Below, piece after piece: positions 1 through 13,649 of a DNA stretch of 64,000 bases. The stretch's first letter is position 1, and the number at the start of each line of letters is the position of its first letter. Origin of the DNA: Enoplosus armatus (lineage: Eukaryota; Chordata; Actinopteri; Centrarchiformes; Enoplosidae). The stretch spans positions 21,434,774-21,498,773 of the forward strand of contig NC_092195.1 in assembly GCF_043641665.1 (NCBI RefSeq), written 5' to 3'. The position numbers were made by a program, and so were the translations under genes. The notes below the pieces were generated by a model, which did not search any database, was not told the DNA's origin, and worked only from the letters and a program-made list of their open reading frames with translations.

Positions 1-130
1 GCACCCTGCACCCTGCCTCTGTTACCTGTGGACTCTCACTTCCTTCTGTTCTCACTTTTTACTCACTCCAGTAAGTGAACTGCTCCTGCCTGCCCGGGCG
101 TCTGTATTTGGGTCCTGCTCCTTGCTGCCT
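1..130 (+). mobile_element. possible LINE 3'-UTR fragment
   Basis: A C/T-rich stretch with CACTCCAGTAA and TCTGTATTTGGGTCCTGCTC. It resembles the 3' untranslated tail of common fish non-LTR retrotransposons, which carry a 'TGCATTTGGGTCC' phrase. No coding sequence is left and the 5' edge is cut by the window. Family assignment is from memory and weak. Confidence 0.35.
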
Positions 131-3100
131 CGTCCTCACCTGCCAGCGTCACCTGTGGTAGTTTATATCAGCTTTAGCTAATTAATATTCTTTTCATAAC
201 AGCTACTATGTGCTCTGAACAACTAAGCTGCTGACTGTATTGGGTCAAAGATTGTTTGTGAGCGAACAGACACGTCACTCTGCGACTGTTTTCGTGATCG
301 CAGCGTGTTTGATAAATCAAAAGGATTCAGATCTTATAAGTGGATTTGATACTAGATTCTGATTCAATAAAATGCTATCAAACCCCAACCCCAGTGCTGC
401 TAAAACGTGGGTGACCTACACTGTAAACTGTACCTGAATGCATCCTGTGTAGACACCTTGTGTTACCGTCCGTGAGCATCAGGAAGTTCAGGCTCGATTA
501 ACACCAACATGGAGATGGCAACATTATGGGATTTCATATCTGGAAGTTTGAGAACTTGTGAGTAGAAGCGCGTTCAGCTCCCTGGCCAGCTAACCGGAGA
601 GGCATCTCCTGAGATTCAAACTAATTCACTTTTAGTTTTTTCTCACAGAATCTTACAAATGTATGACTTCCATTACCTATTCAGATTATTTCTTTGATCA
701 ATGGCAATTTTGTGCAAAATACTAAACAGAGTCTGTCAGCCTTTGGTGCACATTGAGCTCTGCTGACACTGAGAAAGTGTGGAGGTGCAGGTCTCATCGG
801 GTTCAGGATTTGAGATGGAATAACGTCGGTCCTGACGACGTTTTAAAAACCAGCCTGCTTTTGTCAGGGACCCTTGTTTCAAACCTTACTGTGAATGTCG
901 ATGGTAAATCCCCCATCATCACTGTAAACTGCACATGTGTAGTGGTAGACTGGGAAGCTTGTAGCAACAGTAACTAAGGAGGTTTAGGCTCAGCAAAAGG
1001 TCAATTCTACCCCTGATATCAACCCCAGTAAAACCTGCCGTGGACTCCGGCCTGTAAAGTTTTCGAGCTTTGAATGGAAATCCGACAACATCAGCAGATG
1101 TCGATGTTTGACACTGACTTTGTGAAGATGTGAGTTTTACAGAAGCAGAGCGAGAAGACATAATGAGGATAGCTGACGTGAGGAAGATTGTGGGATATGA
1201 CTTCCTGCTGGAGGAGCTCTGTTTGTGTCGCAGCCCGGCGAGACTTCTTCTGTGGCGGGGAGGATCAGCGGATAGACGGGGGCTCAGCTGATCTGACCGC
1301 TGGCACAGAGCGGAAGGAGGATAGAAACACAAAGGACAGATGGAGGGATCACAGAGGATGAAGAAGAGAGAAGATAGAGAGGCTCGAGGAGAGATGGAGA
1401 GTGAACAGTGGAAAATACAGAGATGTGTAGAAGGAACAGACAGTCGAGGGAAACGGCGGGAAATACTTGACTGAAATAATGACTGAGTTTTAAGGGAATA
1501 CTAAATTTGTACCTGGGCGTCTCCTGTATGAATAACCAGTTAAAGACAGTATGAAAATCACACTTTGAACCATAAATTGACAATGTTTCAAGGCTTTCTG
1601 AGGATTCGCGAGAACCATTGACAGGAGAAAAGATGGAGAGCTTTGACAGTGATGACGAGACAGAGATGGAGGAAATAAGACGACCATGAAAAGCTGGCAG
1701 AGGGAGGAAATGACATTGCAGAAAGAAGAAGAGGCTAAAGAACAGTATGAAGGTAAAAAGAAGAGGAGGAGAAATGTCAGGAGGAGAATAGGAGGAGATT
1801 CTGCTCCGTCTCTGTGTTCAGGTTTCAGACCTTCCTGTAATCCAGCTTTATGTCTGCCACGCTGTCACTGCACCTGTAATCTGCTTCCCGCGCTCCTGTA
1901 ATCTCGCTTTACCTCTGCTTATCTTCTGCTTCCCGCCGAGGGAAATCTCACCACTGAGACGCTCACTTCACTCAAAAGTGAAAAGGAAGCCATTTTCTGC
2001 ATCTTCCCATTTTCCCTCCATCTCCAGCTCCAAATGTCTTTCACTGATGTGAAGCCCCCTCCTGTATTTCTCTGTAGCTCTTCTCTTTTATTTATTTTTC
2101 CTTCCCGTCTCTTTAGCCTTTTTGTTCCGGGGTCAATATTTCGGACCCTCACCTCCTTAATCTTAATGTGCGGGAGTGTTCGTGTGTGAGATTAGGCCTC
2201 TTCTACCACTGAACTCATTAAAAACAGTTTTCTAGGGAAAAGGGAACGTACTTATAAAGCAAATAATCCGCCCTAAAATGGATTGTGTGAAAACCTGCTG
2301 AGGCTACATTTAGATCACAAGTTTATGATTTTGTACCGGACAATATTTCTTAAGGCGGTGTGACACACCAGATGTTCCAACAGATAAGGAAGTACTCAAG
2401 TTACAGTAGCTCAGCCCAGTATCCTGGGAATGATGTGTTCTGTACGATGTGATTTACATCTCATGCCAATGCAGGAAGTAGTGTGTCCCGTATGTAGAGA
2501 CGTGGAGGTCGGGGTGTTAGCTGGACATGTAGCACGTCTGACTCCACGTTATATTACCCAAACTGAAACCAAACCACTTTGCTTTGTTTTAGGTCTCTAA
2601 GAATCTACAACAAAGGGTTTGAGGAGGCAGCTAGATGTTGTTGAAGCCAGTTTCAGATGAACTTAGATTGTTTTGTTTTACAGTCACAGCACTTTAAAGT
2701 GTCCCTCCCTGCCGTGAGAATGGCGCACCTTCGCAAACGCAGCGAATTAGTGCCGCAGCACGGCATGTTACAGTGTGTCAGTAGGGGGCGCTCAGCTTAC
2801 ACACAGGTAAACCCACTGCAGCACTGGGCCTCGGGATGTCAGTCCTCAGTGGGCACCATCGCGCCCTGATCGTGGTCCAACGTGTTCTGTGCTTTCGCAT
2901 CACCAGTCAGGGAAGAAGTCTGTGCGGCTGAGATGGGGGGGGGGTCGCCTCCCGTCCTGCAGTGGCTCCGAGTTTGATGGCCGCTGTGATTACAATCACC
3001 AGTTTACCAGGAAATGAAAAGCACAAGCTGTTAAAACGTCCGGACTGCGTTCACAAAGTAAAGCCTGTTTATTCTTACTGCCGGCGTGTCGCTGTGATTG

Positions 3101-6100
3101 TGTGTGTTACTGTTTGATTGTGCCGTCTCTGCTCTGACAGGCACTGTGCTGTCCCACGTCTCTGATTGGTGTGTGTGGTCGCTCCTGACTGTGATTGGCT
3201 GTGAAGCACTCACAATCGGGACCGGTTTCAAAGTCCTAAAGATAGGATCTATTCTATACGTTTATTCTTGACCTCGGAAAGAAGCCGACGTGGTTGGAAG
3301 CTCCAGAGCTTCTGCGTTGACCTCAAGTTAAGATTTTTTGAAACAGGTTTTCTCGATGTGATACCAGACTGACATCACCGTCCTTCGTCTCTCAAACAAA
3401 TGCTGCTTTATTTTGTTAAAATCCACCCAGGCTCAGTCAGTCCATGCAGAAATCTGCTTCTCTGCCCGTCTCGCCTCCACATCTTCTCTTTCTGGCTTTC
3501 TTTCACTCAGTCTAGCAGGTCTCCTTTACCTCCTCCATAAATCTCTGCGTGGGTCCCTCTCTTACTCTCTTGAACTCCCAACCTCTTTATTCTGATGAAT
3601 CTGTCTTTCATTACCCGCTACGCCGCCTCCACCCTCTCCGCCGCTGCCTACAACATATTGAGGAGCTGGTACATAAGTCTCCTGAGTATAGCGCCAACAA
3701 AAAAGATTACACCGTCTCAGAGGGGACATGCAGAGAGAGGAAGACAGAGCAGAGGCACATTGGTAATTTATGCCTTTTTCTTTCAAGGAGTTCTTGTCTG
3801 TTTGTCGAGAAAACCAAAAGAACAAGAGACAAAGAGGGGGGATGCTTTTACAAGCTCAACATCTCATACAACACTGCAAAAAAAAAGTGAAAGGGAGTAC
3901 AGAGAAACAAAAAATGTATTTATGTGAAAGAAATTGAGTAGTCTGTAAAAGTAAAACTAGCAGACCTTGGAGAGGTCAATGAGAGGTTTTCAGGGGATGA
4001 AATAAACTTAACTGCAGCCATGTTGGAGCTCAGCTCTTTGGTAGAAACTAACCCTAACCCTATTGGACGCATTGTTTAATATAAATCAAAACCAAAACCT
4101 TCCTGCTCAGCAGGCCGCTCGGCTCTCGCAGCAGAGGCTCGTTGATTTGTCTTCGATTAACAGCAGCTGTTGGTGATTTCCATGTGAAAAGATGTCTCTA
4201 GAAGTGGACTACATTTTGCTGGAAGGTTTTTCAGATTATTACCTTTATTTCAACGACACATTAGATAAAGTGTCGTCTGTAAAGTCGTCTGATGAATGTG
4301 CCGTCTGCATCAAGGGTTACTTATGAGCGTCATCATTTATTAGGAATAGATTAGTTTGTTACAGACAGCGAGCACAACTAACTTACCTGTGAGATCCTTC
4401 TCCATCACACTGCGTCATTAAGCGGTGTTGAAGTCGTGACGCCCTCGGGACGCTCCGCTCCGGCATTATGGCTTTTTGAGTGTGGCGGCGCGGCCCCATG
4501 TCGTACCCATAATCATTTAATGACCGTCCTCTCAGGTATTACTGCCCGGCTCGCACCATGAGGCAAACAACATCAAAGAGATTGATTCCTCTTAATGGGT
4601 CATTTCATAATGGAGGGAAATGGAGTGGGCGAGCGAGGGTGAGATGGACAAGGAGAGAGCGAGGAGACGGGAGATGGCGTTAAGACAGACATGAAGATGC
4701 TGTGTTTCATATTAGGATGATGTCTTGCAATGTTAATTCAGTTTTTTCTCTTACTATGCAAATGAAATGTTACCATGAAGCAGTCTGCATTGAAGTGATG
4801 GAAAGACGCAGATATGAGGAGGGAGGGAAGATGGAGGGATGTAAAAATAGAGCAAGAGAAGGATAGAAAATGTGCATTTGGGGGATTTTTACATTTAATA
4901 CCATATTTGGCTTCTGCAGCCGTGTGTGCACATGCAGGCTAAATGACGTGTGTGTGATTAATAAGAGAGTTGGCATTTAGCGCCATGATATCTGACTGGT
5001 TTGGATAATTACACCAGGAGAGAAAGCAGAAGCCGGGACTTTATCAGGACGCGTGGGAGTCTGAGCATTTTGGGGGTTTTATTTTTTTCCTTCCTTTTTT
5101 TTTTTTTTTTTTAAGCCTCTCCACTTAAACGGCTGCCAATTCACCTCTGTAATTTTTTATTCCAAAGTTATTAATGTCTGAGCTGCAGCGAGGGAAGATT
5201 AGCTGCAGCCGTGAGGAGAGGTGAAGAGGAGGCAGAGTATTTATAGGTTTATTATCATCAAAAACACTTGAAAAGTCGATTCTGTGGAGAGATGCAGCGT
5301 CGAAAAACAATGAGCTGTAAAGCTGGACAGAGATTACACCGCAGAAAAACAAAGCAGAATATCTGATGGAAATCTATAAGGCCTCCCTTCCTCATTACAT
5401 TTTGTTTGATGCAGTTTAAAACCAGGTGAATTTGAAATCACTGTCCACCAATCGTTGTCTAACTTCCTGTTTCTGTCCTGCGTCTTCCTCACCTGAACTC
5501 AGGACACTCTGTCGACAGTCTCAGCAGCTCCCACGACAAACGGCTTCAGTTTCAGGTCCGGCAGGCTAAACTTCAACGTGCAGGAGGTGGTTAATTAGTT
5601 AGAGTTATTATTACTTCACTATTAGATGGGGGTGCAGTTGAGAGACTGGACTAGAGGTTAGGTACATAAACAAAATCACAGTATTGATTCATGCTTTGTC
5701 ACTCAAAGCTGAGTCTCATTAGATAGAGAAACGACCTGCAGCCAACTGCAGCCTAGAAGGAATGAAATCAATCTAAAAACATAACGTATGTTTGGAAAAT
5801 GTAGACAACGGTTGAGCAAACAACCCAACACGGATCTCTAAAGTCTAATTGAATCCAACCGAGTCCCACTCACTTCAAACCTACAAAGGGCACAATGACA
5901 TATCTCATGTAGAACCACTGCTCAAACTCTACAGAACTGTGTGACCCCACCACCCATGTAAGAAGCTGATGGAGGACGTCGGTCTCCGTGGCCTTTAAGG
6001 TGTTAAAACCTACAAAAACACTTAAGGTCCTTTTTTTAAAGTTGAACTGAAATAACAATTCATTTTTGCAATAAAATCAGAATAAATATCCTCTTTGTTT

Positions 6101-7980
6101 TGTAGTTGTAATGACCAAAACGACATTTAAAGGCTAGTTAGCCTAGCCTGCTAGTATTTACCTTCTGAGTGGATTACTGACACTGAGCAGGGTTGTTAAA
6201 CCGGAGGCCACCACCCAGAAGCTGTTTTATCCTCTTCTGATCAATGGAACAATATGCAGTAGCTGCAGTATCACCATTCATACGTTTCTATTTCTTACAT
6301 CAAACGTGAATAGAATTGAAAGAAAGCTGCACCTCCTGCAGTCAAACCAAACCACTGCAAGTCTACACATTCAACGATCCCTCCCAGATTCTGGCAGCTG
6401 CAGAGAGACTCCATCATGTTTTATCCTCAGTGGAGTTTAAAGTTCAGACGCAGCTCAGCAGCAGTCACATCTGGATTAAGAATGTCTGTTGTTTGTGACT
6501 GCAGGGACTGTCCATCAAGGGTTAATTAAAGGGTTATTCTGCTCCTGTCCGTAGATAAGAGTTGGACTCTCTACCAACTCCAGCTGACTCGGCGCGAGTG
6601 GCAATCACATGGAGCGCAGTAATCATCACGTTCCCCTCGGAGCTGCTGCTCCTGGAGACAATTTAGCCGCAGTGCAGTCTGGGAAAATGGCAGCCCTTCT
6701 TCTCACTGACACATGTGATTAACGGAGGACGTCCGATTGACGCGTCTTTTCCGTCTCCGAGCATTAACGTTAGCACCGCCACTTTTGGCTGACGAGTCCC
6801 CCCCCCTTCTCTCTTCCACTGTAAATGTGTTGACAGCTCTGGGAATTATAACTCCTGTGCACATAATGACTGTAGCCTTTTCTGTGCGGTGCATACGCTG
6901 TGCACAGTTTATTAGAAGGCTCTCGCTGAATTGTAGATCTATTTTTATCATAATTGTCAGGAAACGCTCCGTATGTGCATAAATCACCAACCACATGCTG
7001 CTAAACGGAATTGAATAACCACTGAAAGCCACGATAACCAGATGTTTTCAGACACTACAGAAAGGAAATCTAAATTACATGCAAATTCAATGGAAGAAAC
7101 AAGAAAGTGGATGCAAATATTGAAGGCAAATGAATGTCCACTCCAGTAAAACATGTAGGATCCAAGAAGCCCACATTTCCCTTCAGAGGACTGCTGTCAT
7201 TAAAAGAGCTCGGTGGAAAACCTTGAGGAGAACATGATGTGAGGTTACAGTCTTCTCATCCTCCACATGCATTTTGCTTTTATGTAAACACCAGCTGTTC
7301 CCCCGCAGCCAAGCGAGAAAACCTTTTTTGCAATATTTAGATTGTTTTTAATCGCCGCTCTATTTTATGCACAAATTGAAACTTTGCATAAACATAATGT
7401 TGACATCTGGTAGGAGACACGATGCAAACTGATCTCCAGCATCAAAGTCACCTTTTGTCCTGGTGGACAGCAGCTGTCATTATTCACAAAGAACCGATGC
7501 TTTCTCGATGTTGGTGTACAAGAAATGAACTTTCACTCATGCAACAAGTACAGCAACACTTTCAAAACTAAGAGAACTGAAAGATTTTTCCTTTGTTTGG
7601 GTTTCATTTGTGGGCCGTCAGCATCATTTTTTCCCAACTATGAGCAGCTCCTACATTTCTGTCATCCGTTGCATAATGAGAAAACCAGTGTCAAATAACA
7701 CTTCACTCAGTGATTTCTGCACGCTGCTGCTAACAATTCATTTTGTCATTGAGACTCAACAGATTTGACTCTGCAGCACGAGTACGAATCCGCTGCTGAA
7801 AGGAAGTGTTTGTTCTTGAAGGGATGATGTTTTTGGTCTCTAATAAATGGATATTAACAGACAGGCAGACAGAAATATGCTTTGCTATTATGATTCCCAA
7901 TATTACCCCCATTAATTGACTATTTCACCAGCAGAGAGAAAGTTCAGCAGCTGCCTGCTGTTCTCATCAAACAGGAATAA
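131..7980. other. non-coding upstream DNA, no gene recognised
   Basis: ORFs here are all under 140 codons, overlap in several frames and show no recognisable domain. Noted within: a short TTAGGG-like motif (4048-4062, reverse orientation), a poly-T run near 5096-5112, and a CTCF-like word at 2778-2792. A GC/CpG-richer patch at 4430-4570 and a low-divergence-looking patch at 6590-7000 could be regulatory, but nothing in them can be proven from one sequence. Confidence 0.5.
2778..2792 (+). promoter_or_regulatory. CTCF-core-like motif
   Basis: TCAGTAGGGGGCGCT is a close match to the vertebrate CTCF core (CCASYAGRKGGCRS family). It lies about 21.5 kb upstream of the grik5 start exon. The match is by eye; occupancy is unknown. 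Confidence 0.4.
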
Positions 7981-7990
7981 TTCAGAGCCT

Positions 7991-7994
<4 letters not shown>

Positions 7995-8034
<40 letters not shown>

Positions 8035-8211
8035 CCATCCACAGCTCCACCAAAGGTTGGGAGAGTGTGTGTGTGTGTGTGTACATTGATGTTTCTGTAT
8101 AATCTATGCAAGTGTGCTAAAAGTAGAGGTTTATACTTTGTATTTTATGTGAGTGAAGTATGAATGAAGGGCTTCAGTTAACTGTGTGTGTGTGCGTGTG
8201 TGTGTGTGTGT

Positions 8212-8246
<35 letters not shown>
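7995..8246 (+). repeat. three (TG)n microsatellites
   Basis: (GT)n runs at 7995-8032, 8065-8082 and about 8183-8246, the last interrupted by GCGTG and GGTG. They account for the His/Thr-repeat reading frames on the opposite strand. No gene is present. Confidence 0.9.
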
Positions 8247-8380
8247 CATCCTCTGTGCCTCCTCTAATTAGCGCTGCCTGTAAATATTTAATGTCCGACA
8301 GCGGAGCAGCAGAGGATGCTAACACAACCTGCTAACACGGTGCGATCACAGCGTCATGAGGCTCAGTTTGCTTGCCGAGC

Positions 8381-8419
8381 CTCCGCTCGTCTCCGCTCGT
8401 CTCCGCCCGTCTCCGCCCT
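8381..8419 (+). repeat. 10-bp tandem repeat, four copies
   Basis: Four consecutive units of CTCCGCTCGT-type sequence, the last two diverged to CTCCGCCCGT and CTCCGCCCTG. It is CpG-rich. No coding role is apparent. Confidence 0.8.
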
Positions 8420-11330
8420 GTGGCGTTTCTGACACTCGCTTCCTTCGTATGTTTCTGATTTAATGTTTAACGACAAGAAACTGTTCAGGGTGAGAGAAAA
8501 TATTCAAATAGTGAGCGAAGAGGTGAAAGCTCAACCTTGTTGAACTGTCAGTCAGCGGGATTAAAAAGACAAAAGGGTTATTAGACATCTGCGATTCTTC
8601 CTGTCAGCCGCAACACTTGCATTTATTCATCTTAATAAAAAGGAATCACCTCAAGTTCATCACTCAGCAGCTGATTCTTCACTCCTCATCTTTCATTGTT
8701 AAAGGACTTCATCTCCCAGTGACAGCAGTTACCTGCTGTGTTTTAAATTCTCTGCTGTTTGTCATTAAGTCAGTCGACAGGTCAGTCTGCTCGATCACTG
8801 TGTCGTATCTCGAAGACTTTCTTCTCTTTTCAAGCAGATTGGGATTTGACTTTGCTGCCTCTGTGTGCAGAAATGACATCGTCCTTTCCTCCATCGCTCT
8901 TCATTTGGCTTTTTTTTCCTCCTCCATGTATCCACTGCTTTCTTACCGGCTCGTCCATCCATCTTAATATTCCTCCGTCAGCCGAGTTAACGAGACAGGG
9001 AATGAAAGACAGAAAGGAGGGAGAGCTGGAAGGTGTTTGTTGTTGTGATCCAGCAGCAGGACTTTAAAGCCACACTGGGCTTCACTTCCTGTCTTATTAT
9101 CCTAAATGTACCTCATGCATTCAAGGCTGAACATTAATGACCTTTGCTGACCTTTCACTGTGCGGCTAATGACTTCACTCAAGCAGCTGTAGTGCGTCCA
9201 CCATCTTTGTAGTCTTGCTCAGATTTCCAAAATGCAGGAAATCTTCAACTACCCTCACAAAACTCCCTTTTAAAATCACTTTGAATTCATTTTGAAAAGT
9301 CCTCACTTCTCTTACTGAAACATGAATAGCACCCATCAAACACACAGTGTATGCCGTATGCAGTCAGTTCAGATGGTTTTATACAAATAAAAGTCATCTT
9401 GCCAGATTTCAAATCCTCTAAAGACTCTTCACATTACTCTGCTGGAAGAGGAATCATAGAAACATCAACACACCCTAAACACTTTAATGTCAGTTTCATA
9501 TTTCCATAGATATTTACTGAGTTGCATTCTACATAATACCAGTTTATCAAATCCCAAAATGCGTCTTGCTGCAAAATCACTGCAGTCCTACTAAACTAAT
9601 CTACAGCCAAATGGTGATGGAGGTCCAAATTGGAAGAAAAGAAAAAGAACCTTGAAGCTGCAGTGACTGTTAGTGAATGAGGGAGGATTTTACCTTGAAA
9701 AGCAGCTGCAGGAAGTTTCATTTTATTCTGCATTATAGACAAATATGTGAAGTGTTTGTGAAGGATGAAATCTACAGATAAGAAAGTTGTATAATGAAGT
9801 TTGTTGTGTAGACAGGAGAAGTGCACATATCCAAAGATACCTCGAATTCTATCATTTTTATCATGATTAACTGCAGCCTAACATGACTTTTTCTTCATTC
9901 AAAACAGTAACAGAATGACACACATAAACTTCATGTGCCCTTCCTCATTGGCTGAGCAAACGTACAATACAAGTTGAGCTTTGCACGAGATCCTCCTCTG
10001 CTCTCATCTGTTTGCTTTCTGTCTGTTAGAAAGCATCATGGGAAAACATTACGGACATGTGTACAGTTTACTCACGTCTGTCTATGGTGACTGAAAACAT
10101 TATATTCTTGGAAAGTCTGTGTAACCTCACATCGAGTCATGGCTCCGGTTTGTTAGCAAGCGGGAAAGCCCCGCACGTCCCTCAGTGTCGGCCGCCAGTC
10201 ACATCCACACAGCGAGTGTCGAGGATGTGTTGCCACGGAAACAAAGCAGTGAAGGAGGGGGAGGAGGCTCAGAGGAGGCTCAGAGGACCACAGCTTCCTG
10301 GCAGCGGAGAGGAGGCTCAGATGCACCATCGCGCTAACGTTTGCCCGTGTGTTCGAGTCTTCCAAGTTCACTTAACTCCAGGTTCAACATCGAGAAACGT
10401 TTAGCCGTTAACGTGAGCAGACGGCAGATTTGTTAGGAGGAGGAAGGAAGAAGGACAGACAGAGACAAACTGAGAGCCAGGGCGGATCGACAGAGAGAGA
10501 GTAAAGAGGGAAACAAACAAGCTCATAGACGGATAAACAGAAGAAGACAGTGACGGAGAGGGACAGTGACAGACAGGAAGGGAAGGTTTCGGCCGCTCGG
10601 CTTCCTGCCGGCGTTCAACACCTCCCAGAGAGACGGGGAAGATCCTGTCAGCGGCGGAGGAGGGAGTCATGTTTTAATTTTAGCACCAGTCTGATTAATG
10701 CTCAGCTCGGCTCGCTGGCCTTTTTTACCACTCTGAGTCTCGTCCTGGTGACAGGTCGGCCGAGGCCAGACGGGCCGGAGGGCAAACAAAGGCAAACTGT
10801 CAATCACTGCTGCATATCTGGGTTAAAAAAGGCTGATGGAGGCTGAAAAAGGAGGGATGACTCTCCTGCAGAGGAGGGAGAGAGACGGGGGGGTGGAGAG
10901 AAGGTGATGCATGCTGATATGGTGTCTTGTTTAACCTTACATTAATTCAATATTTATTTAGGGATTTATAAATGCTTAATAGACAGTAAATCAATATTTA
11001 TGAGACAGCTAATGAATCTGCCAGGACACCATCAGCATTTTAATGCTACAGTGAGTCTGGAATAAAATCTGCCACAGTGCAACCAAGACGAGTCTCAAAC
11101 ACAGGCATGAAGGAAATGATCCATTCATGCGTCCGTTTTCTGACTCTTCTCCGAGTCCGGGTCGCGGTGGCAGCAGACCAGGAGGGTCCCAGGCCACATG
11201 GGATATATAATGCTACAGGTCATGTAGAAGCTTGTGTTATGACGAACTACACAAGCAATTGTTGGTCCTAACGCCCCACGTCTGTCGAGTTGGGACACCA
11301 TCGGGCTGATATCATGTAGCCTGGTCCTGG
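8420..11330. other. non-coding upstream DNA, no gene recognised
   Basis: No supported exon. A CpG-richer stretch lies at about 10140-10780, with short purine-rich direct repeats (GAGGAGGCTCAGAG) near 10257-10320 and an RFX X-box-like word at 10229-10242. The remaining ORFs are short and overlap on both strands. Confidence 0.45.
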
Positions 11331-11343
11331 CATGACCCTCACT

Positions 11344-11625
11344 CATTAACTAGACCCCAAGATACTTGAACTCCTACACTTGGTCCAGAAACTCACTCCC
11401 ATCCACGAGGAACCAGTCCACCATCTTCTGGCAGGGTACCACGGCCGTCCTCTGAGGAAGACCTTTGCCCGTAACCTTCAGCAATGACATTTTTATAAAA
11501 TATGAAGCTCTACTGACACTGACTACTTTTTCTACTTTTGAACTTTTTGAGCTCCCAGTTGGAACGCACACCTTTTTTTTCAGATACCATAACCTCAGAC
11601 TTGGAGGTGATGACTATAGCCCCTT
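11344..11625 (-). mobile_element. decayed LINE reverse-transcriptase fragment, interrupted
   Basis: Read on the minus strand, 11581-11610 gives a TSKSEVMV-like stretch. 11350-11460 gives a VDWFLVDGSEFLDQV... KYLG-like stretch, the C-terminal reverse-transcriptase motif (SEVMV... EEFKYLG) of abundant fish non-LTR elements. About 120 bp of unrelated sequence (about 11461-11580) separates the two parts, and stops break the frame. This is a dead remnant. The homologous region may extend toward 11150. Confidence 0.55.
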
Positions 11626-11649
11626 TTTAACCTTAAATGGATTCCCCTA

Positions 11650-12340
11650 ACTAATTCTAGAGTTTACAGTTTAAAGGGGGGTCGGGACGCCTGACAAATT
11701 GGACGACCGGTCACCAATCAGACTGTTGGATTTGGATGAATTTCTGGCAGATCAAAGATTTGCTCGGCTGTCTTGCAGTTTGAGCAGTTCAGTGATCTGA
11801 TTTTCCACATGGCTGCTGTCGAGAGATCTGTTATAAACTGTGTCCAGCTTGTTTTGAAATGATTGGAGTAGTGTTTTACATGTCCCACCAGGATAGGCGT
11901 AGGGGTCTATGAAGCCAGGACTTGACTTATCTGTGTTCTTTTGACCTTTTTCACATTTGCATGATGCAGTTGAACTTAACAGAGAACATCTTATGTTGAA
12001 AACAAATTATCCTGCCGTGTCGAACTCTTTAATCCAAATTACATTTCCAAATCGAGAAGCTTCCAAAGAAATAATGTAAAAGCCAAAACAGTTCTGTCAA
12101 CACTGAATCTTTTCTCATCTATCTGCTTTGCGCCGAGCTTCAGTCCAAACACCGTCTGAAACAAATAAAAGCAGCTTGGCGTCACGTCCAGTCACAGTGA
12201 GCATGTTGGCAGTCACATCATCTGGATTCCTTCTTGTTTGTATTGATGGCAGCAAAGCAGACGTTTTAGCCCAGTGTGTTGCTGATCGAGCAGCGTCAAA
12301 GAAGTCCTTTTCCATTTGTTAAGAATCACTTCACCCGCTC
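11650..12340. other. non-coding DNA, nothing recognised
   Basis: Ordinary AT-rich sequence. Two small ORFs on opposite strands at 12115-12322 mirror each other and show no domain. Confidence 0.4.
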
Positions 12341-12670
12341 GGTGTCTTTGCCTTCATGGTGTCCAAACTGAAAGGACTAGACTGGGAGGAAATGTCTCAC
12401 ATTCACCCCCACCACATTGACTTAAGCTGATATGTTGAACTTGTTAGCAAACAGCTGCTTATTTCCACCTCCAGCAGCTTCAGAGCAACACGGTCCTTCA
12501 TGTGGAGTCGTGTTTGAGTCTCCTGATGGATGAAGTCCAGTCTGGTTCTGGTCTCCTCCACCTCCTGAGGGAAACATCTGGCTCTTTAGCTGCTAAATGC
12601 TGCACCATGTCCAGCAGCTGGTCTCTGAGTCTGTCTTCTGTTTTCTGCTGAGCAAACTTTCCCTGAAAAA
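12340..12670. repeat. probable dispersed fish repeat fragment
   Basis: Contains GGCTCTTTAGCTGCTAAATG and a following CACCATGTCCAGCAGCTGGT phrase, wording that I recognise as recurring in many fish genomes. Class and boundaries are not determinable here. Confidence 0.35.
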
Positions 12671-13399
12671 AAGAGAAAATGAGAGCGAACCAAAAGTAAA
12701 AGAGGGAAGCTGCAGATTCAGCTGATAATTCTCTGTAGGTTCGTCACTATCAGCGACCCCTTCCACATTGTTTTCCATTAGATGCATTGTTATTAACATA
12801 TCGACTGTAGCTGCTTTAACCACAGTTAACCATCAATAATCACAATCTTTCCTTCATCTTAACCACACTGTTGTTCCCTTTAGCAGAATTTTTTAAATGT
12901 TGCCATTGAACAAATATTAACGTCCACACGTGAAATGTTAAAGCTTTCACATGTCATCTATAAGATAGAAAAATAATAATTAAATGGAAGTAGAAGTTGA
13001 TGTCTTCAAATTGCTCAAATATGCAAAGTATTCCACTGACAATGGATCTGTGAAAAACAGGAAATCCTCACATTTTTAACGGCTGAACCAACAAACATCA
13101 AAGCCAGCGTGTTGTGGCAGCACACGCCTCCTCCTCTGCAGTGTGAGACCTGTTTCATCTCCACAGACGCTCGCTTCTCTCTGTTGGTGTTAGCCTGTAG
13201 AGGAGCCGGTGTCACGGAGGAGACTGAACCTCCGACTGTTGTAGGTGTGGATGATCCCACAGGAGACGAACCTTCTGTTCATCGCTCTGCTCTTCTTCCT
13301 CACATCTTCCTCTTCACTCTCCGTCCGTCTGTACTTCGGTTTCCTCTATCGCTCTAATCTCTGTCTTTTATTCTGCCTGTCCTCAGCCAACCTCTCTCT

Positions 13400-13510
13400 C
13401 TGCTGCAGTGGTGGAAAGTTACCAAGTCTATCCAAGTACTGTGCCAGCCTGATAATCAGACTGAACTGTCTTTTCATTTTCACTTCATTGTACAGCCGGA
13501 CAGTGTTCAT
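13400..13510 (+). repeat. degenerate AGTGGTGGAAAGT-type repeat
   Basis: Starts GCAGTGGTGGAAAGTTACCA and then CCAAGTACTGTG. It is a diverged copy of the very common teleost repeat whose better copy, in opposite orientation, lies at 45060-45240. Confidence 0.45.
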
Positions 13511-13649
13511 GTTAGCCGATTCCTGTTTGGGAGTTAAGGAGAAAACTATCAACAGCTGTTTGATGTTCCGCGTTCTTCACCAGCTGGTCAATAAGTTTGT
13601 CACAAAACCAGACCCAAGAGCCATAAGAGGCAGTGTAGTTTGATTTATT

